Below, in pieces: positions 25,124-32,750 of a stretch of 32,750 bases of DNA. The notes beneath the pieces were generated by a model that worked only from the letters and a program-made list of their open reading frames with translations, did no database searches and was not told the origin of the DNA. A program made the translations under genes and the position numbers. This stretch comes from Bacillus subtilis (lineage in GTDB: Bacteria; Bacillota; Bacilli; Bacillales; Bacillaceae_C): contig NZ_VTQV01000044.1 of assembly GCF_008764245.1 (NCBI RefSeq), forward strand, positions 1 through 32,750, given 5' to 3'. How positions within the stretch are numbered: the first letter of the stretch is position 1; each line of letters starts with the position of its first letter.

Positions 25124-28100
25124 CTATTCTACCTTCCACCCATCTAATAGCCCATTTGTCTCTTGCTGAAGGGTATTTTTTGCTTCAGAAGTAATATACT
25201 CCTGCATTTGCGGCTTCTCTAATGTCTCTAAAAACTTTTCCAAAAATTTAATGGCTTGTTTATTATGCCCTTTTTGTGCATGATGCTCCACTTGTTTTAA
25301 TGTATTTTCTAATTGATTACTTAATGGCTTTCTCACTTCAGCATTCGCAATGAATTCAACAAGCAGGGTTCGGATTTCACCAATACTAACAATCCCTTCT
25401 TTCTTAGCAGTTGTGAAGCTCCACATAGATGATTTCGCCTTTTCCCCTGCTTCATTTTCGATCGTTGTGTACCAATAATAGGTCTTATCCCCCTCCAAGT
25501 TATTCCATGGGACGGTAACCAACTCATGATCTGTAAACTCCTTATGGACAGTAGCAATTTTTTGCTCTGTATAGGCATGGACCCCAAAATAGTTTGTTGA
25601 TACCCGCTTCGTCATCGGCTCTAAATTAAGTTCCAAGGTGTACGGTGGAAATAAGTCATAGTTATCCAGTGCCGGTGAATACGTATTGACATAAATTTTA
25701 TCCCTTTCCATGTCTACATTCATCACGTTCATATACCCATCACCACCACGGTTAGCATCTTGGAAATTCCCCAATAACTGGTGAACAACCCGATTAGGCG
25801 TTCCATCCCCATCATCATCCACTTCAGTCGATAAAACTTGAATAGGTTGAGAGGCATTTCGCAAGAGAACTTTACTTCCATGATAATGGCCACCAAGTAC
25901 AAGTTTCACATTTTCATTTGGCAACACAACATCCTGATATAGACGTTCACCAATCGTCGAGCGTTTTCCATCTCCACTCAAATATTCGTGGAAATTCAAC
26001 ACAGCAAAACGATCGGGGTATTGCGCTAACACATCATTCATCCACTTTATCCCTTCATCATCTGGTTGCCACCCCATATAGACCATTATAAAATCCATAC
26101 CGTGTGAAGAAATTAAATCATAATGTCCACGGTTATTTTGATAAGAACCGCCATAGTATGGTTGATGGAGGAATCGATCTTCACCAAAATAACGATAATA
26201 GTTTGTATAATCGAATTTTGGACGTAATTGAATATCATGATTTCCTGCTAAAACGCCATATGGGACATCTGCTTGCTCTAAAATTTTCATATACTGATCA
26301 GCGAATTCCCATTGATATATTTGATTATAGGTATTTACAATATCTCCTGTATGGAAGACATATTCAATATTTAGCTCATCTTTCTTGTCTGCAATCCAAT
26401 TAACCTGTGATTCATACAATTCCGGGAATACTTCTGTGTAGAATTGCGTATCAGATAACCAAACAAAACTATAATCATATTCATCTCTTGGCGGAATTTC
26501 ATCCTGTACAAGTACATTGATGACTTCATCACGAACATAATCCTTTACGCTTATCTCCCCTTTTAAAGAAAAGTTTTCTTCAGAATCGGCTACAGTAAAA
26601 TCAACAACTTCCCATTTATCCGAATCGAAATTCCAGGCATACATACTCACTTTTCTTCCCTCAAGGGAGGAACCTTGCCACTCTATCTCCACTTCTTTTT
26701 GTTGTAACGCTTCTTTATCTAAAGGGATCTCAAAGCGATGGTATGGAAATTCTCCCTCAGCATCTGTTGTAATATTTCCAGTCTCTGAATCCCGTAATAC
26801 TTCATATTCTTCCACTGTAAATTCAATTTCTCCAGCAGGTACTCTTTCTGCCGGTGGTTCTGTATCAACCGCATTCTTATATATTTTCATCTGATGATCC
26901 TGTACTGTATTGATCGATTTTCCTTGATAAAAATGTACATCCAATGTAGACTGCTCTTCATTAGGGATCGTGACACTTAGTTCTGTATCTGTCCCTACAT
27001 CTGTTGCATGATTTTCTGGTGATTGAAGACTGGCAGACGCTAATATCTTCTCTTTTTTTATAGTGAACGTCTCTGTTTTCGTTTGATTGAAGCCATTAGA
27101 TGCAATAAAGTAATACTGGAGATCATCATCTCCAAATTCAACTGTAGATTGGAAGGGTCCTTGTTCTTCACCGCTAGTTAAAGAAACGGAATGGAACTCC
27201 TTTTCCTGGGCATCTTTATAGAACAACTTCACATCCGCAACCAAAAAGTCATCATTGACTATAGCAGCGATATCCACCTTTTCCCCTGGTTGAGCGACCT
27301 CTATATCGGTTTGATTTTGTATACTCGGCTTGCCATCTGCATCAATGGATTGTAATTCTGCTGGGATTAAATCACTTTCCACAGTTCCAGGTGTGGCAGG
27401 CTGATTGTCACGGACTTTAATCATTTTATTTGAACCAATTGGGTAATGATAAAAGATCCCCATGTTTTTGTACACATCTTTAGTTGATTTATTATACCCT
27501 GCTATCGCCACATCTTCATTTGTATTTGTCGCGACGACAAGATCACGTTCAGCCGTATTTGCCATCCCTCCACCAGCGGGTGCCTTGACAATATCCACAT
27601 TTTCTATTAAATCAGTTCCATAATTTTTATTAAAGTCTGCCACTGTTTCTCCGCCATTTTTTCCATTATCCACCCAAAGAACGAGAGGTTTTCCTGGTTC
27701 AATCAAAATATCCGTTAATCCTTCAAACCAAACAGCCTCTGATCCCGATGGATAACGATAAATAATATGAAAATCTCCAAAGTTTAATCGTTGATCCGTA
27801 TTATTATAGACTTCGATATATTCGTAGGCATTTGCTCCATCTATATTCGAACTATCTGGCACTACCTCCGTGATTAATAATGGCGGTATATTTTTATTTT
27901 CGGCAGCCGTAATAGTAATGGATTTGTTTTCTGTTTTCGTCTTTTTAAATCCATTGGAAGCCTCTAAATAATAGTCTAATTCCTCAATCCCAATTAAATT
28001 TTGAATGGGAACTTGATGACGATAGAGCCCCTTTTCATCCTTCACTAAATTAAGAGATTGATATTCTTTCTCCTCTTTTCCCTTATAAAACAGCGTCATG

Positions 28101-28897
28101 GTCGTTAAAAGAAAATCATCTTCGGCATCTGCCACTACCTTGACTTGATCAAGTGGTTGTTGAGACTTTGTCTGATCTTCAACACGAGGGGCTTGCTCAG
28201 TGTCAATCATCACCGGCTTATTTGGAACTAACTCAGACTCAACAATTCCAGGCGTAGCCTGTTTCTCGGCCGCACTCACTTTTACCATCTGGTTGGAACC
28301 ATCTTGTGGGAATTGATAAAAAATCCCTAAATTCTCCCCCACATCATAAGTAGCTTTATTATATTGAGCAACAGCTACTTCTTCACCTGAATTGGTTTGA
28401 ATAATAATATCTCTCATTCTTTGATTAGCCATACCGCCCGGCATTTTCACAACATTTACATTTTCAATTAAGTCACTACCAAAATGTTCATTGAAGTCTG
28501 CAACAGTCATATCCTTATTTGCACTATTTTCTATCCAGAGTACAAGTGCTTTTCCAGGTTCAATCTCAATATCTCGCTTACTTGGTGTCCATATTAAGTC
28601 ATCTTCTGGACCTACGGGATATCGATATATAATTTGATATTCTGCAAAGTCTATCACTTGATTCGTATTATTGTAAACTTCAATGAATTCAAAGGCATCA
28701 GCATCGTTAATGCGAGTAGATTGAGGTACAATTTCTGTAATTAATAAAGGTGGTACTGCATTATAATTGGTCTGCTCTTCTGAATCTTCTGCGTGAGCTG
28801 CGTTATGTAGAGTAGACATGGAGAGCAGTAAAACGAAAATGAGCGTCATGGATAAAATACGGTTCATATTCCTTCTAATCCATAAATAACTTTTCAT
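25124..28897 (-). CDS. Secreted multidomain protein: two lamin-tail domains, metallophosphoesterase, FIMAH-type C-terminus
   Basis: A 1257-residue exported protein. A signal peptide occupies about residues 10-36 (ends AAHA). Two lamin-tail domains begin near 48 and 339 (PPLLITE[IV]VP, EYIEVYNNT), each followed by an Ig-like stretch ending in [EI]ASNGF[KN][KQ]TKT, so the first 620 residues are a tandem duplication. A calcineurin-like phosphoesterase follows at about 805-1040: LSDTQF, HTGDIVN, AGNHD (near 882), GGHYHGS (near 1000). Then a fibronectin-like segment and a helical FIMAH-type C-terminus (from about 1172). Likely cleaves phosphoesters, such as nucleic acid breakdown products, outside the cell; lamin-tail domains are often joined to extracellular nucleases and phosphatases. 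ATG overlaps the stop of a leader ORF. Confidence 0.92.
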   Translation of the reverse strand: MKSYLWIRRNMNRILSMTLIFVLLLSMSTLHNAAHAEDSEEQTNYNAVPPLLITEIVPQSTRINDADAFEFIEVYNNTNQVIDFAEYQIIYRYPVGPEDDLIWTPSKRDIEIEPGKALVLWIENSANKDMTVADFNEHFGSDLIENVNVVKMPGGMANQRMRDIIIQTNSGEEVAVAQYNKATYDVGENLGIFYQFPQDGSNQMVKVSAAEKQATPGIVESELVPNKPVMIDTEQAPRVEDQTKSQQPLDQVKVVADAEDDFLLTTMTLFYKGKEEKEYQSLNLVKDEKGLYRHQVPIQNLIGIEELDYYLEASNGFKKTKTENKSITITAAENKNIPPLLITEVVPDSSNIDGANAYEYIEVYNNTDQRLNFGDFHIIYRYPSGSEAVWFEGLTDILIEPGKPLVLWVDNGKNGGETVADFNKNYGTDLIENVDIVKAPAGGGMANTAERDLVVATNTNEDVAIAGYNKSTKDVYKNMGIFYHYPIGSNKMIKVRDNQPATPGTVESDLIPAELQSIDADGKPSIQNQTDIEVAQPGEKVDIAAIVNDDFLVADVKLFYKDAQEKEFHSVSLTSGEEQGPFQSTVEFGDDDLQYYFIASNGFNQTKTETFTIKKEKILASASLQSPENHATDVGTDTELSVTIPNEEQSTLDVHFYQGKSINTVQDHQMKIYKNAVDTEPPAERVPAGEIEFTVEEYEVLRDSETGNITTDAEGEFPYHRFEIPLDKEALQQKEVEIEWQGSSLEGRKVSMYAWNFDSDKWEVVDFTVADSEENFSLKGEISVKDYVRDEVINVLVQDEIPPRDEYDYSFVWLSDTQFYTEVFPELYESQVNWIADKKDELNIEYVFHTGDIVNTYNQIYQWEFADQYMKILEQADVPYGVLAGNHDIQLRPKFDYTNYYRYFGEDRFLHQPYYGGSYQNNRGHYDLISSHGMDFIMVYMGWQPDDEGIKWMNDVLAQYPDRFAVLNFHEYLSGDGKRSTIGERLYQDVVLPNENVKLVLGGHYHGSKVLLRNASQPIQVLSTEVDDDGDGTPNRVVHQLLGNFQDANRGGDGYMNVMNVDMERDKIYVNTYSPALDNYDLFPPYTLELNLEPMTKRVSTNYFGVHAYTEQKIATVHKEFTDHELVTVPWNNLEGDKTYYWYTTIENEAGEKAKSSMWSFTTAKKEGIVSIGEIRTLLVEFIANAEVRKPLSNQLENTLKQVEHHAQKGHNKQAIKFLEKFLETLEKPQMQEYITSEAKNTLQQETNGLLDGWKVE

Positions 28898-28935
28898 ATA
28901 ACCTCTCCTTTTATTGTGGACTTAGTAACTCGCAT
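28894..28935 (-). CDS. 13-codon leader ORF overlapping the phosphoesterase start
   Basis: ATG at 28935 is preceded by GGAAAGGAGG, the best ribosome site in the neighbourhood, and encodes MRVTKSTIKGEVI. Its TGA overlaps the main ATG (ATGA), so ribosomes finishing the leader could restart on the secreted protein. The main gene also has its own site (GGAGAGG) inside the leader. It could be a regulatory leader or simply a coupling device; there is no run of one amino acid that would suggest attenuation by starvation. Confidence 0.5.
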   Translation of the reverse strand: MRVTKSTIKGEVI

Positions 28936-28953
28936 AATCCTCCTTTCCTATAG

Positions 28954-29033
28954 AAAAAAATAAAAACGCTACATTTAAGTTAGCGCTTTCATAGTTGAAT
29001 TTTTACTTTAACCAATTTTTGGAAATTAGTCAA
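28954..29033 (-). promoter_or_regulatory. Promoter, cre-like CcpA site and T-rich leader of the secreted phosphoesterase gene
   Basis: Minus strand: TTGACT (29033-29028), 17 bases, TAAAGT (29010-29005). Just downstream, TGAAAGCGCTAACT (28991-28978) matches the CcpA cre consensus TGWNANCGNTNWCA at all but the last position, placed to block elongation, which suggests glucose repression. Then a weak 5-bp stem (CGCTA/TAGCG) followed by a T-rich run (28966-28954) that could act as a leaky leader terminator. Confidence 0.5.
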
Positions 29034-29116
29034 TAAACTTGATTGATTTTATCTAAATTTTATTAAGTACGAGTTGGATTCCTTTTAATTGATGTAAATC
29101 ATCCCTTCAAAAATGA

Positions 29117-29122
29117 TATAAT
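29117..29122 (+). promoter_or_regulatory. TATAAT -10 box before the nucleotidyltransferase
   Basis: A perfect TATAAT with no convincing -35. Transcription would begin near 29129, which leaves about 50 bases before the preferred TTG start and makes an upstream in-frame ATG at 29129 unlikely. Confidence 0.38.
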
Positions 29123-29179
29123 CTTACTATGTTAAAAATTACCATCCTCTCATTTTTAGCTTATAAGGAGGTCTCTGGT

Positions 29180-30214
29180 TTGAAAGCAAAACAAGCGCGT
29201 TCGAATGCGGCAGATTGGGTTTATTCTCATGCCCGACATGAACAGGGATACGGTGGAGCTTATTTTAGCGGATCGATCATTGGACTTTCCGATGATACTA
29301 ATTTAGCAGTGTCGTCAGATGTTGATATTGTTGTAGTGTTGGAGGAGGAGCCCCAACTTAAATTAGGGAAGTTTTTTTATAAAGGGACCCTGTTAGAAGT
29401 CACGTATTTATCTTGGGAGCAATTAGCATCTGCTCGAAATGTTCTTACATCCTATCATTTAGCGGGAAGTTTTCGGGTCAATACGATCATTGATGACCCT
29501 ACTGGACGATTACATCATTTACAGGCAGAGGTGGCGAAACATTTTTCAGAGTATAGGTGGGTTCGTCGAAGATGTGAAAATGCAAAACAAAAGATAGAGA
29601 ACGGGTTACGATCTATTGATCCAACAGCCCCTTTCCATGAGCAAATCATGGCCTGGCTGTTTTCAACTGGAGTCACCACCCATGTGATTCTTGTTGCAGC
29701 TTTGCAAAATCCAACAGTAAGAAAACGTTATGTCGCCGCCCGTAAAGTTTTGGCCGAATATGAACATAACGCCCTTTATAATAGCCTATTAGAATTATTA
29801 GGATGCGCTACAATGACTCCGGAACAGGTTGAATATCATCTTACCCAGCTCAGTAGCACATTTGACCAAGCCGTTGCTGTGAGTAAGACTCCTTTTTTCT
29901 TTCGCACCGATATTACAGAAGCAACGCGCCCCATTGCCATTGATGGAAGCTACGACTTAATCAAAACAGGAAATCATCGCGAAGCTGTGTTTTGGATTGT
30001 AGCTACCTTTGCTCGTTGCCATATGATTTTAGCGGCGGATGCCCCTACTCTACATCACGAATATCTACCATCCTTTGAAGCCATTGTCCGCGACCTAGGA
30101 ATTACAGCGATTCATGATATTCCCGATCGTGCGGAAGAGGTCCTTCATTTTCTACCGACCTTATGGGAAGTAGCGGAGGATATTTTATCTAAAAACCCCA
30201 ATATTCATCATTAA
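29180..30214 (+). CDS. Nucleotidyltransferase-fold protein
   Basis: A 344-residue protein with the NTase core at its N-terminus: FSGS at 29-32 and DVDIVVVLEEE at 47-57, matching the GS ... DxD pattern that holds the catalytic metal ions. The remainder is helical without a recognised motif. Such proteins include aminoglycoside or lincosamide nucleotidyltransferases and many of unknown substrate; no resistance role can be claimed. TTG at 29180 is chosen for the AAGGAGG eight bases upstream. It is monocistronic and ends at the convergent hairpin array. Confidence 0.85.
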   Translation: MKAKQARSNAADWVYSHARHEQGYGGAYFSGSIIGLSDDTNLAVSSDVDIVVVLEEEPQLKLGKFFYKGTLLEVTYLSWEQLASARNVLTSYHLAGSFRVNTIIDDPTGRLHHLQAEVAKHFSEYRWVRRRCENAKQKIENGLRSIDPTAPFHEQIMAWLFSTGVTTHVILVAALQNPTVRKRYVAARKVLAEYEHNALYNSLLELLGCATMTPEQVEYHLTQLSSTFDQAVAVSKTPFFFRTDITEATRPIAIDGSYDLIKTGNHREAVFWIVATFARCHMILAADAPTLHHEYLPSFEAIVRDLGITAIHDIPDRAEEVLHFLPTLWEVAEDILSKNPNIHH

Positions 30215-30331
30215 GATTTCATAAGTTCCCGTTAAGGATATTAGTTTGTTTTCATGGCAACAGAATGAACGGAAGTGCTTAACATCCCAGTGTCATGAAA
30301 CGCTTATTCTACCGAATAAACGGAAAAGTAC

Positions 30332-30390
30332 GACTTTCATGCGTTATAATTCATTCTAGATCTATGTTTTTGACGATCCTTCACTTTTTC
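30332..30390. repeat. Decayed unit at the left end of the hairpin array
   Basis: CGACTTTC, then a diverged TCTAGATCTATG followed by the conserved spacer-like TTTTTGACGATCC, resembles half of a regular unit. The flanking 30215-30331 holds no gene or repeat that I recognise. Confidence 0.5.
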
Positions 30391-30780
30391 GTAGATCCAA
30401 CTCCAAATTGGATCTACGCTTTCGATGATCTCTTGACTTTTCGTACATCCAACCTTACTTTGGATCTACGTTTTTGATGAACTTTCACTTTTTCGTGGAT
30501 CCAAACCCAGATTGGATCTGCGTTTTCGATGATCTCTTGACTTTTCGTACATCCAACCTTACTTTGGATCTACGGTTTCGATGAACTTTCTCTTTTTCGT
30601 GGATCCAACCCCAGATTGGATCTACGTTTTTAATGATCCTTCGACTTTTCGTATATCCAACCTTATTTTGGATCTGCGTTTTTGGAGAACTTTCTCTTTT
30701 TCGTAGATTCAAACCCGGCTTGGATCTACGTTTTCGTTGATCCCTTGACTTTTCGTACATCCAACCTTATTTTGGACTAC
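30391..30780. repeat. Array of eight hairpins with exact 52-bp period
   Basis: Hairpins start at 30391, 30443, 30495, 30547, 30599, 30651, 30703 and 30755: always 52 bases apart. Each has arms like GTAGATCCAA and TTGGATCTAC around a 7-base loop (the last is one base shorter). Odd units carry loops such as CCCCAGA, even units CCTTACT or CCTTATT, so the higher-order period is 104. The 25-base stretches between hairpins are conserved in two alternating forms (one with GATGATC and CTTGACTTTTC, one with GAACTTTCnCTTTTTC). It fills the space between two convergent genes and includes the LCP stop codon. Confidence 0.93.
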
Positions 30781-31892
30781 TCAGAGCGATTGGGTTCTTC
30801 AATCGATAATGTCTGGCCAACTTGAAGACTATTAGGATCGCTAAGATGATTCCATTCCACAAGCTCGTCTTCTGTCACGCCCAATTTTGCCGCAATGCTT
30901 GTTAATGTGTCATTCTCTTGAACCGTGTAGGTTTCTCCCTCATTTTCAGCTAAAGAGACATCTGTCAGCTCTAAATGATCTTTTAATAGTGCTTGGTATT
31001 TCTGCACTTCTTCTTCATCTGGGAAATAATACCAATACTTTCCAATTTTTCCCCCATCGCCTTTTTCAAATTGAAGTTGCTCTATATTCTTTTCAATCCC
31101 TTTATGATTTTGTTGAAGGCTGACCATTTCTTTAAAGGAAAAATTCGTTTTCACTTGATCCCCTAATTCATCTAGTACATCATCATACTTTAATAAAGAA
31201 GAAAAGCTTCTCGCCTTATTTAAAATTGCTTGGATAATTTGCTTTTGTCGAACCTGGCGACCAAAGTCGCCTCGCGGGTCTTCATAGCGGATACGTGAGA
31301 AAATAAGGGCCTCCTTTCCATTCATTGTAATTTCCCCTTCTGGAAAATGATGTTTTTTATACGTTAAATCCATATCATTTTCAACTGTTACCCCATCGAA
31401 AGCGTCGATGATGCCTGTAAAACCGTCCATATTGACTTCTACATAATAATCAATCGGAATATCTAGAAATTGTTCCACCGTAGCGATCGACATTTTCACT
31501 CCACCCCGAGCATACGCATGATTGATTTTTTCCGTTGTGCCATTGCCAACGATTTCGGTACGTGTATCTCTTGGAATACTTAACATTTTAATCGTATTTA
31601 GCTTAGGGTTAACCGTCGCTACAATCATCGTATCCGACCTTCCCACATCGCTATCTTCATCATCAATCCCTAGGAGCAAGACCGAAAAAGGGTCTTTATT
31701 TTCGATAGAAACTTCCTCTACTCGCTTATCTGATTTATCTACTTTCTCGTGCATGTTATCTAGTGCGGATGTAAAGGAAAAATAGAGATTGGCTACATAT
31801 ACCCCCACTCCAATGACCAAAATGAACAATACACTCAAGATTCCCCAAAGTATCTTCTTTCTTTTCTTTTGCTTTGATTTATTTGCTCTCAT
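30777..31892 (-). CDS. LytR-CpsA-Psr (LCP) family protein with C-terminal LysM
   Basis: A 371-residue, single-pass membrane protein: Lys/Arg-rich start, one membrane helix (about 15-37), LCP domain outside (about 65-250) with RSDTMIVATVNP, SIPRDTRTEI, INHAYARGG and a GDFGRQVRQKQII stretch. LCP enzymes move undecaprenyl-linked glycopolymers, such as teichoic acid, onto peptidoglycan. The last about 48 residues are a LysM module (YTVQENDTLTSIAAKLGV ... LQVGQTLSI), which binds peptidoglycan; most LCP proteins lack it. ATG at 31892 is set by AAGGAGAGG. Its stop codon lies inside the last hairpin of the array. Confidence 0.93.
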   Translation of the reverse strand: MRANKSKQKKRKKILWGILSVLFILVIGVGVYVANLYFSFTSALDNMHEKVDKSDKRVEEVSIENKDPFSVLLLGIDDEDSDVGRSDTMIVATVNPKLNTIKMLSIPRDTRTEIVGNGTTEKINHAYARGGVKMSIATVEQFLDIPIDYYVEVNMDGFTGIIDAFDGVTVENDMDLTYKKHHFPEGEITMNGKEALIFSRIRYEDPRGDFGRQVRQKQIIQAILNKARSFSSLLKYDDVLDELGDQVKTNFSFKEMVSLQQNHKGIEKNIEQLQFEKGDGGKIGKYWYYFPDEEEVQKYQALLKDHLELTDVSLAENEGETYTVQENDTLTSIAAKLGVTEDELVEWNHLSDPNSLQVGQTLSIEEPNRSE

Positions 31893-32570
31893 TTTTCCTC
31901 TCCTTATTAATACAGTTTTATTTTTCATCTAGTAAAAAATGCATTAATTTTTCAATTTCTTGTATAGATTGGATATTATCTATAATAACTATTTAGTGTT
32001 TTCCATATTTCGGTAGAAACAATCCGTCCATGGCGAAGCTTTCCCTCTCCTTTTCTATTAAAATGCCTCCTTACATTATAATCGTCCTTTTTGTCGAAAA
32101 GGTTCATTTTTTCTGTAAAAAAATATATATAAATAGAATGAAGGAAATTCTTTTAAAGAACAAGGGGTATTGAAAATTTTCTTTTTAAAAACAGATTGAC
32201 GTTTTGTTAGATTTGGGTCAACTTCATAGTTCAAAAGGGTTGTTAAATAGGAATATGAAAAAATAAAAGCTTATTTCATCAATGATATTTTCAAACGGGT
32301 TATACCCTATTAATACTCTCTGTGCAAATCTTTGTCTATGCATCCTTTTGTTGAATGTGTCATTTAAAATGTTGATTCAAATATTCTTTGCATTGAAGAA
32401 GATTATCAAAATTTACATAGTGGCAACAAGATTGACCTGTATTGTCTTAAATTGGCTCATGCTATTATGAAAAGAATAAGGGATGGAAATTGATTGTAAG
32501 CGGGAGGGGCTTAAAAATGCTTTTTGAGTTTAACTAAAATATAACTAAAGTAGTAAGGAGATGTGAGAAT
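31893..32570. other. Intergenic region, 678 bases
   Basis: AT-rich, no gene I can support. On minus, TGAACC (32106-32101), 16 bases after AACC, then CGAT (32084-32081) resembles an ECF-sigma promoter (SigX/SigM/SigW type), which would suit an LCP gene, but it lies about 190 bases upstream of the start and the -10 is imperfect. A TATAGAT/ATCTATA palindrome lies near 31961-31982. Confidence 0.3.
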
Positions 32571-32627
32571 ATGTATCCGAAAAGTCATGTACAGAGAGAT
32601 ATTGAGGAGGTCCATGTATGCAAGTAA
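32571..32627 (+). CDS. 18-codon upstream ORF overlapping the sugar-permease start
   Basis: ATG at 32571 follows TAAGGAG and encodes MYPKSHVQRDIEEVHVCK, ending in TAA ten bases inside the permease gene, in another frame. The permease ribosome site (GAGGAGG, 32604-32610) lies within this ORF. Translation of it would pass over that site and could tune permease synthesis. Possibly chance. Confidence 0.35.
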   Translation: MYPKSHVQRDIEEVHVCK

Positions 32628-32750
32628 AAAATACAGAAGTCCATCAACCTGAAATTACGTTACCCAGAAATAGATTATCTCGAATACGGAAAAACTTTCT
32701 TAAAAGTTGGCAATTATATACTTTCCTATTACCAGCACTAACCTTTTTCG
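32618..32750 (+). CDS. Sugar ABC transporter permease, LplB/UgpA type (5' part only)
   Basis: The first 44 codons of a gene cut by the window edge. After a polar start of about 30 residues comes SWQLYTFLLPALTFF, the usual first-helix entry of carbohydrate ABC permeases of the LplB family. The ribosome site GAGGAGG seven bases upstream is strong. Partner permease, binding protein and enzymes would be expected to the right. Confidence 0.72.
   Translation, partial: MQVKNTEVHQPEITLPRNRLSRIRKNFLKSWQLYTFLLPALTFF

Noticed and set aside
30485-30760. 91-codon open frame across the hairpin array, minus strand
   Set aside because: It is made of the repeat units read in shifting frames, rich in Lys/Arg/Ser, without a convincing ribosome site.
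30391-30780. CRISPR-like array (28-base palindromes with 24-base spacers)
   Set aside because: The stretches between palindromes are themselves repeated in two alternating forms and no cas gene is nearby, so it is a tandem hairpin array.
32282-32470. 62-codon hydrophobic open frame before the sugar permease
   Set aside because: AT-rich, no ribosome site, no family resemblance; hydrophobicity follows from T-rich codons.

Overview
The window looks like chromosomal DNA of a low-GC, endospore-forming Bacillaceae bacterium. Evidence: strong AGGAGG-type ribosome binding sites, frequent TTG/GTG starts, a YjcZ-type small sporulation protein, a cytosolic PAS histidine kinase resembling the phosphorelay kinases, a DUF420 (CtaM-like) protein, an LCP cell-wall protein and a CcpA-type cre-like site. 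No rRNA, tRNA, phage, insertion-sequence transposase or CRISPR array was found.

Layout. 1-4020 (minus): a GatC-like small protein translationally coupled to an amidase, and a large-subunit KatE-type catalase with an altered heme pocket. 4.2-4.7 kb: two tiny proteins converging on a shared terminator. 4.8-8.0 kb (plus): an MBL-fold hydrolase, a one-chain aconitase-like enzyme and a 58-residue CxxCxGxG zinc protein. 8.0-10.6 kb (minus): a PAS-PAS histidine kinase and a monoacylglycerol-lipase-like hydrolase. 10.9-17.6 kb: an oligopeptide-type ABC importer in two divergent units, permease-permease-binding protein on minus and a fused double ATPase on plus, with promoters whose -35 boxes overlap. 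17.9-20.0 kb: a Cof-type HAD phosphatase, a 46-residue orphan and a DUF420 membrane protein. 20.2-20.65 kb: a MITE-like element in front of a flavin reductase. 21.4-25.0 kb: an HscC-type Hsp70 overlapping a J-like/TPR/DUF1266 fusion protein. 25.1-28.9 kb (minus): a 1257-residue secreted lamin-tail/metallophosphoesterase protein preceded by a leader ORF. 29.2-31.9 kb: a nucleotidyltransferase and a LysM-bearing LCP protein converge on a 52-bp-period hairpin array. The right edge cuts into a sugar ABC permease.

Most unusual points. (1) The ABC importer: its binding protein appears circularly permuted, both permeases carry N-terminal extensions, and the two ATPases are fused. (2) Two structured repeats: a MITE-like element whose terminal mini-hairpins keep the loop (RTCCT/AGGAY) while the stems covary, and eight hairpins at exactly 52-bp spacing beginning in the LCP stop codon. 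(3) Enzyme-like proteins with altered key residues: catalase distal Asn replaced by Ile, aconitase SCTN motif reading SSAN, and a J-like domain with HPE instead of HPD. (4) The Hsp70 pair, in which a partner that is spread over several genes in E. coli (J-like plus DUF1266) is one chain. Homology statements rest on motif recognition by eye; no database search was run.
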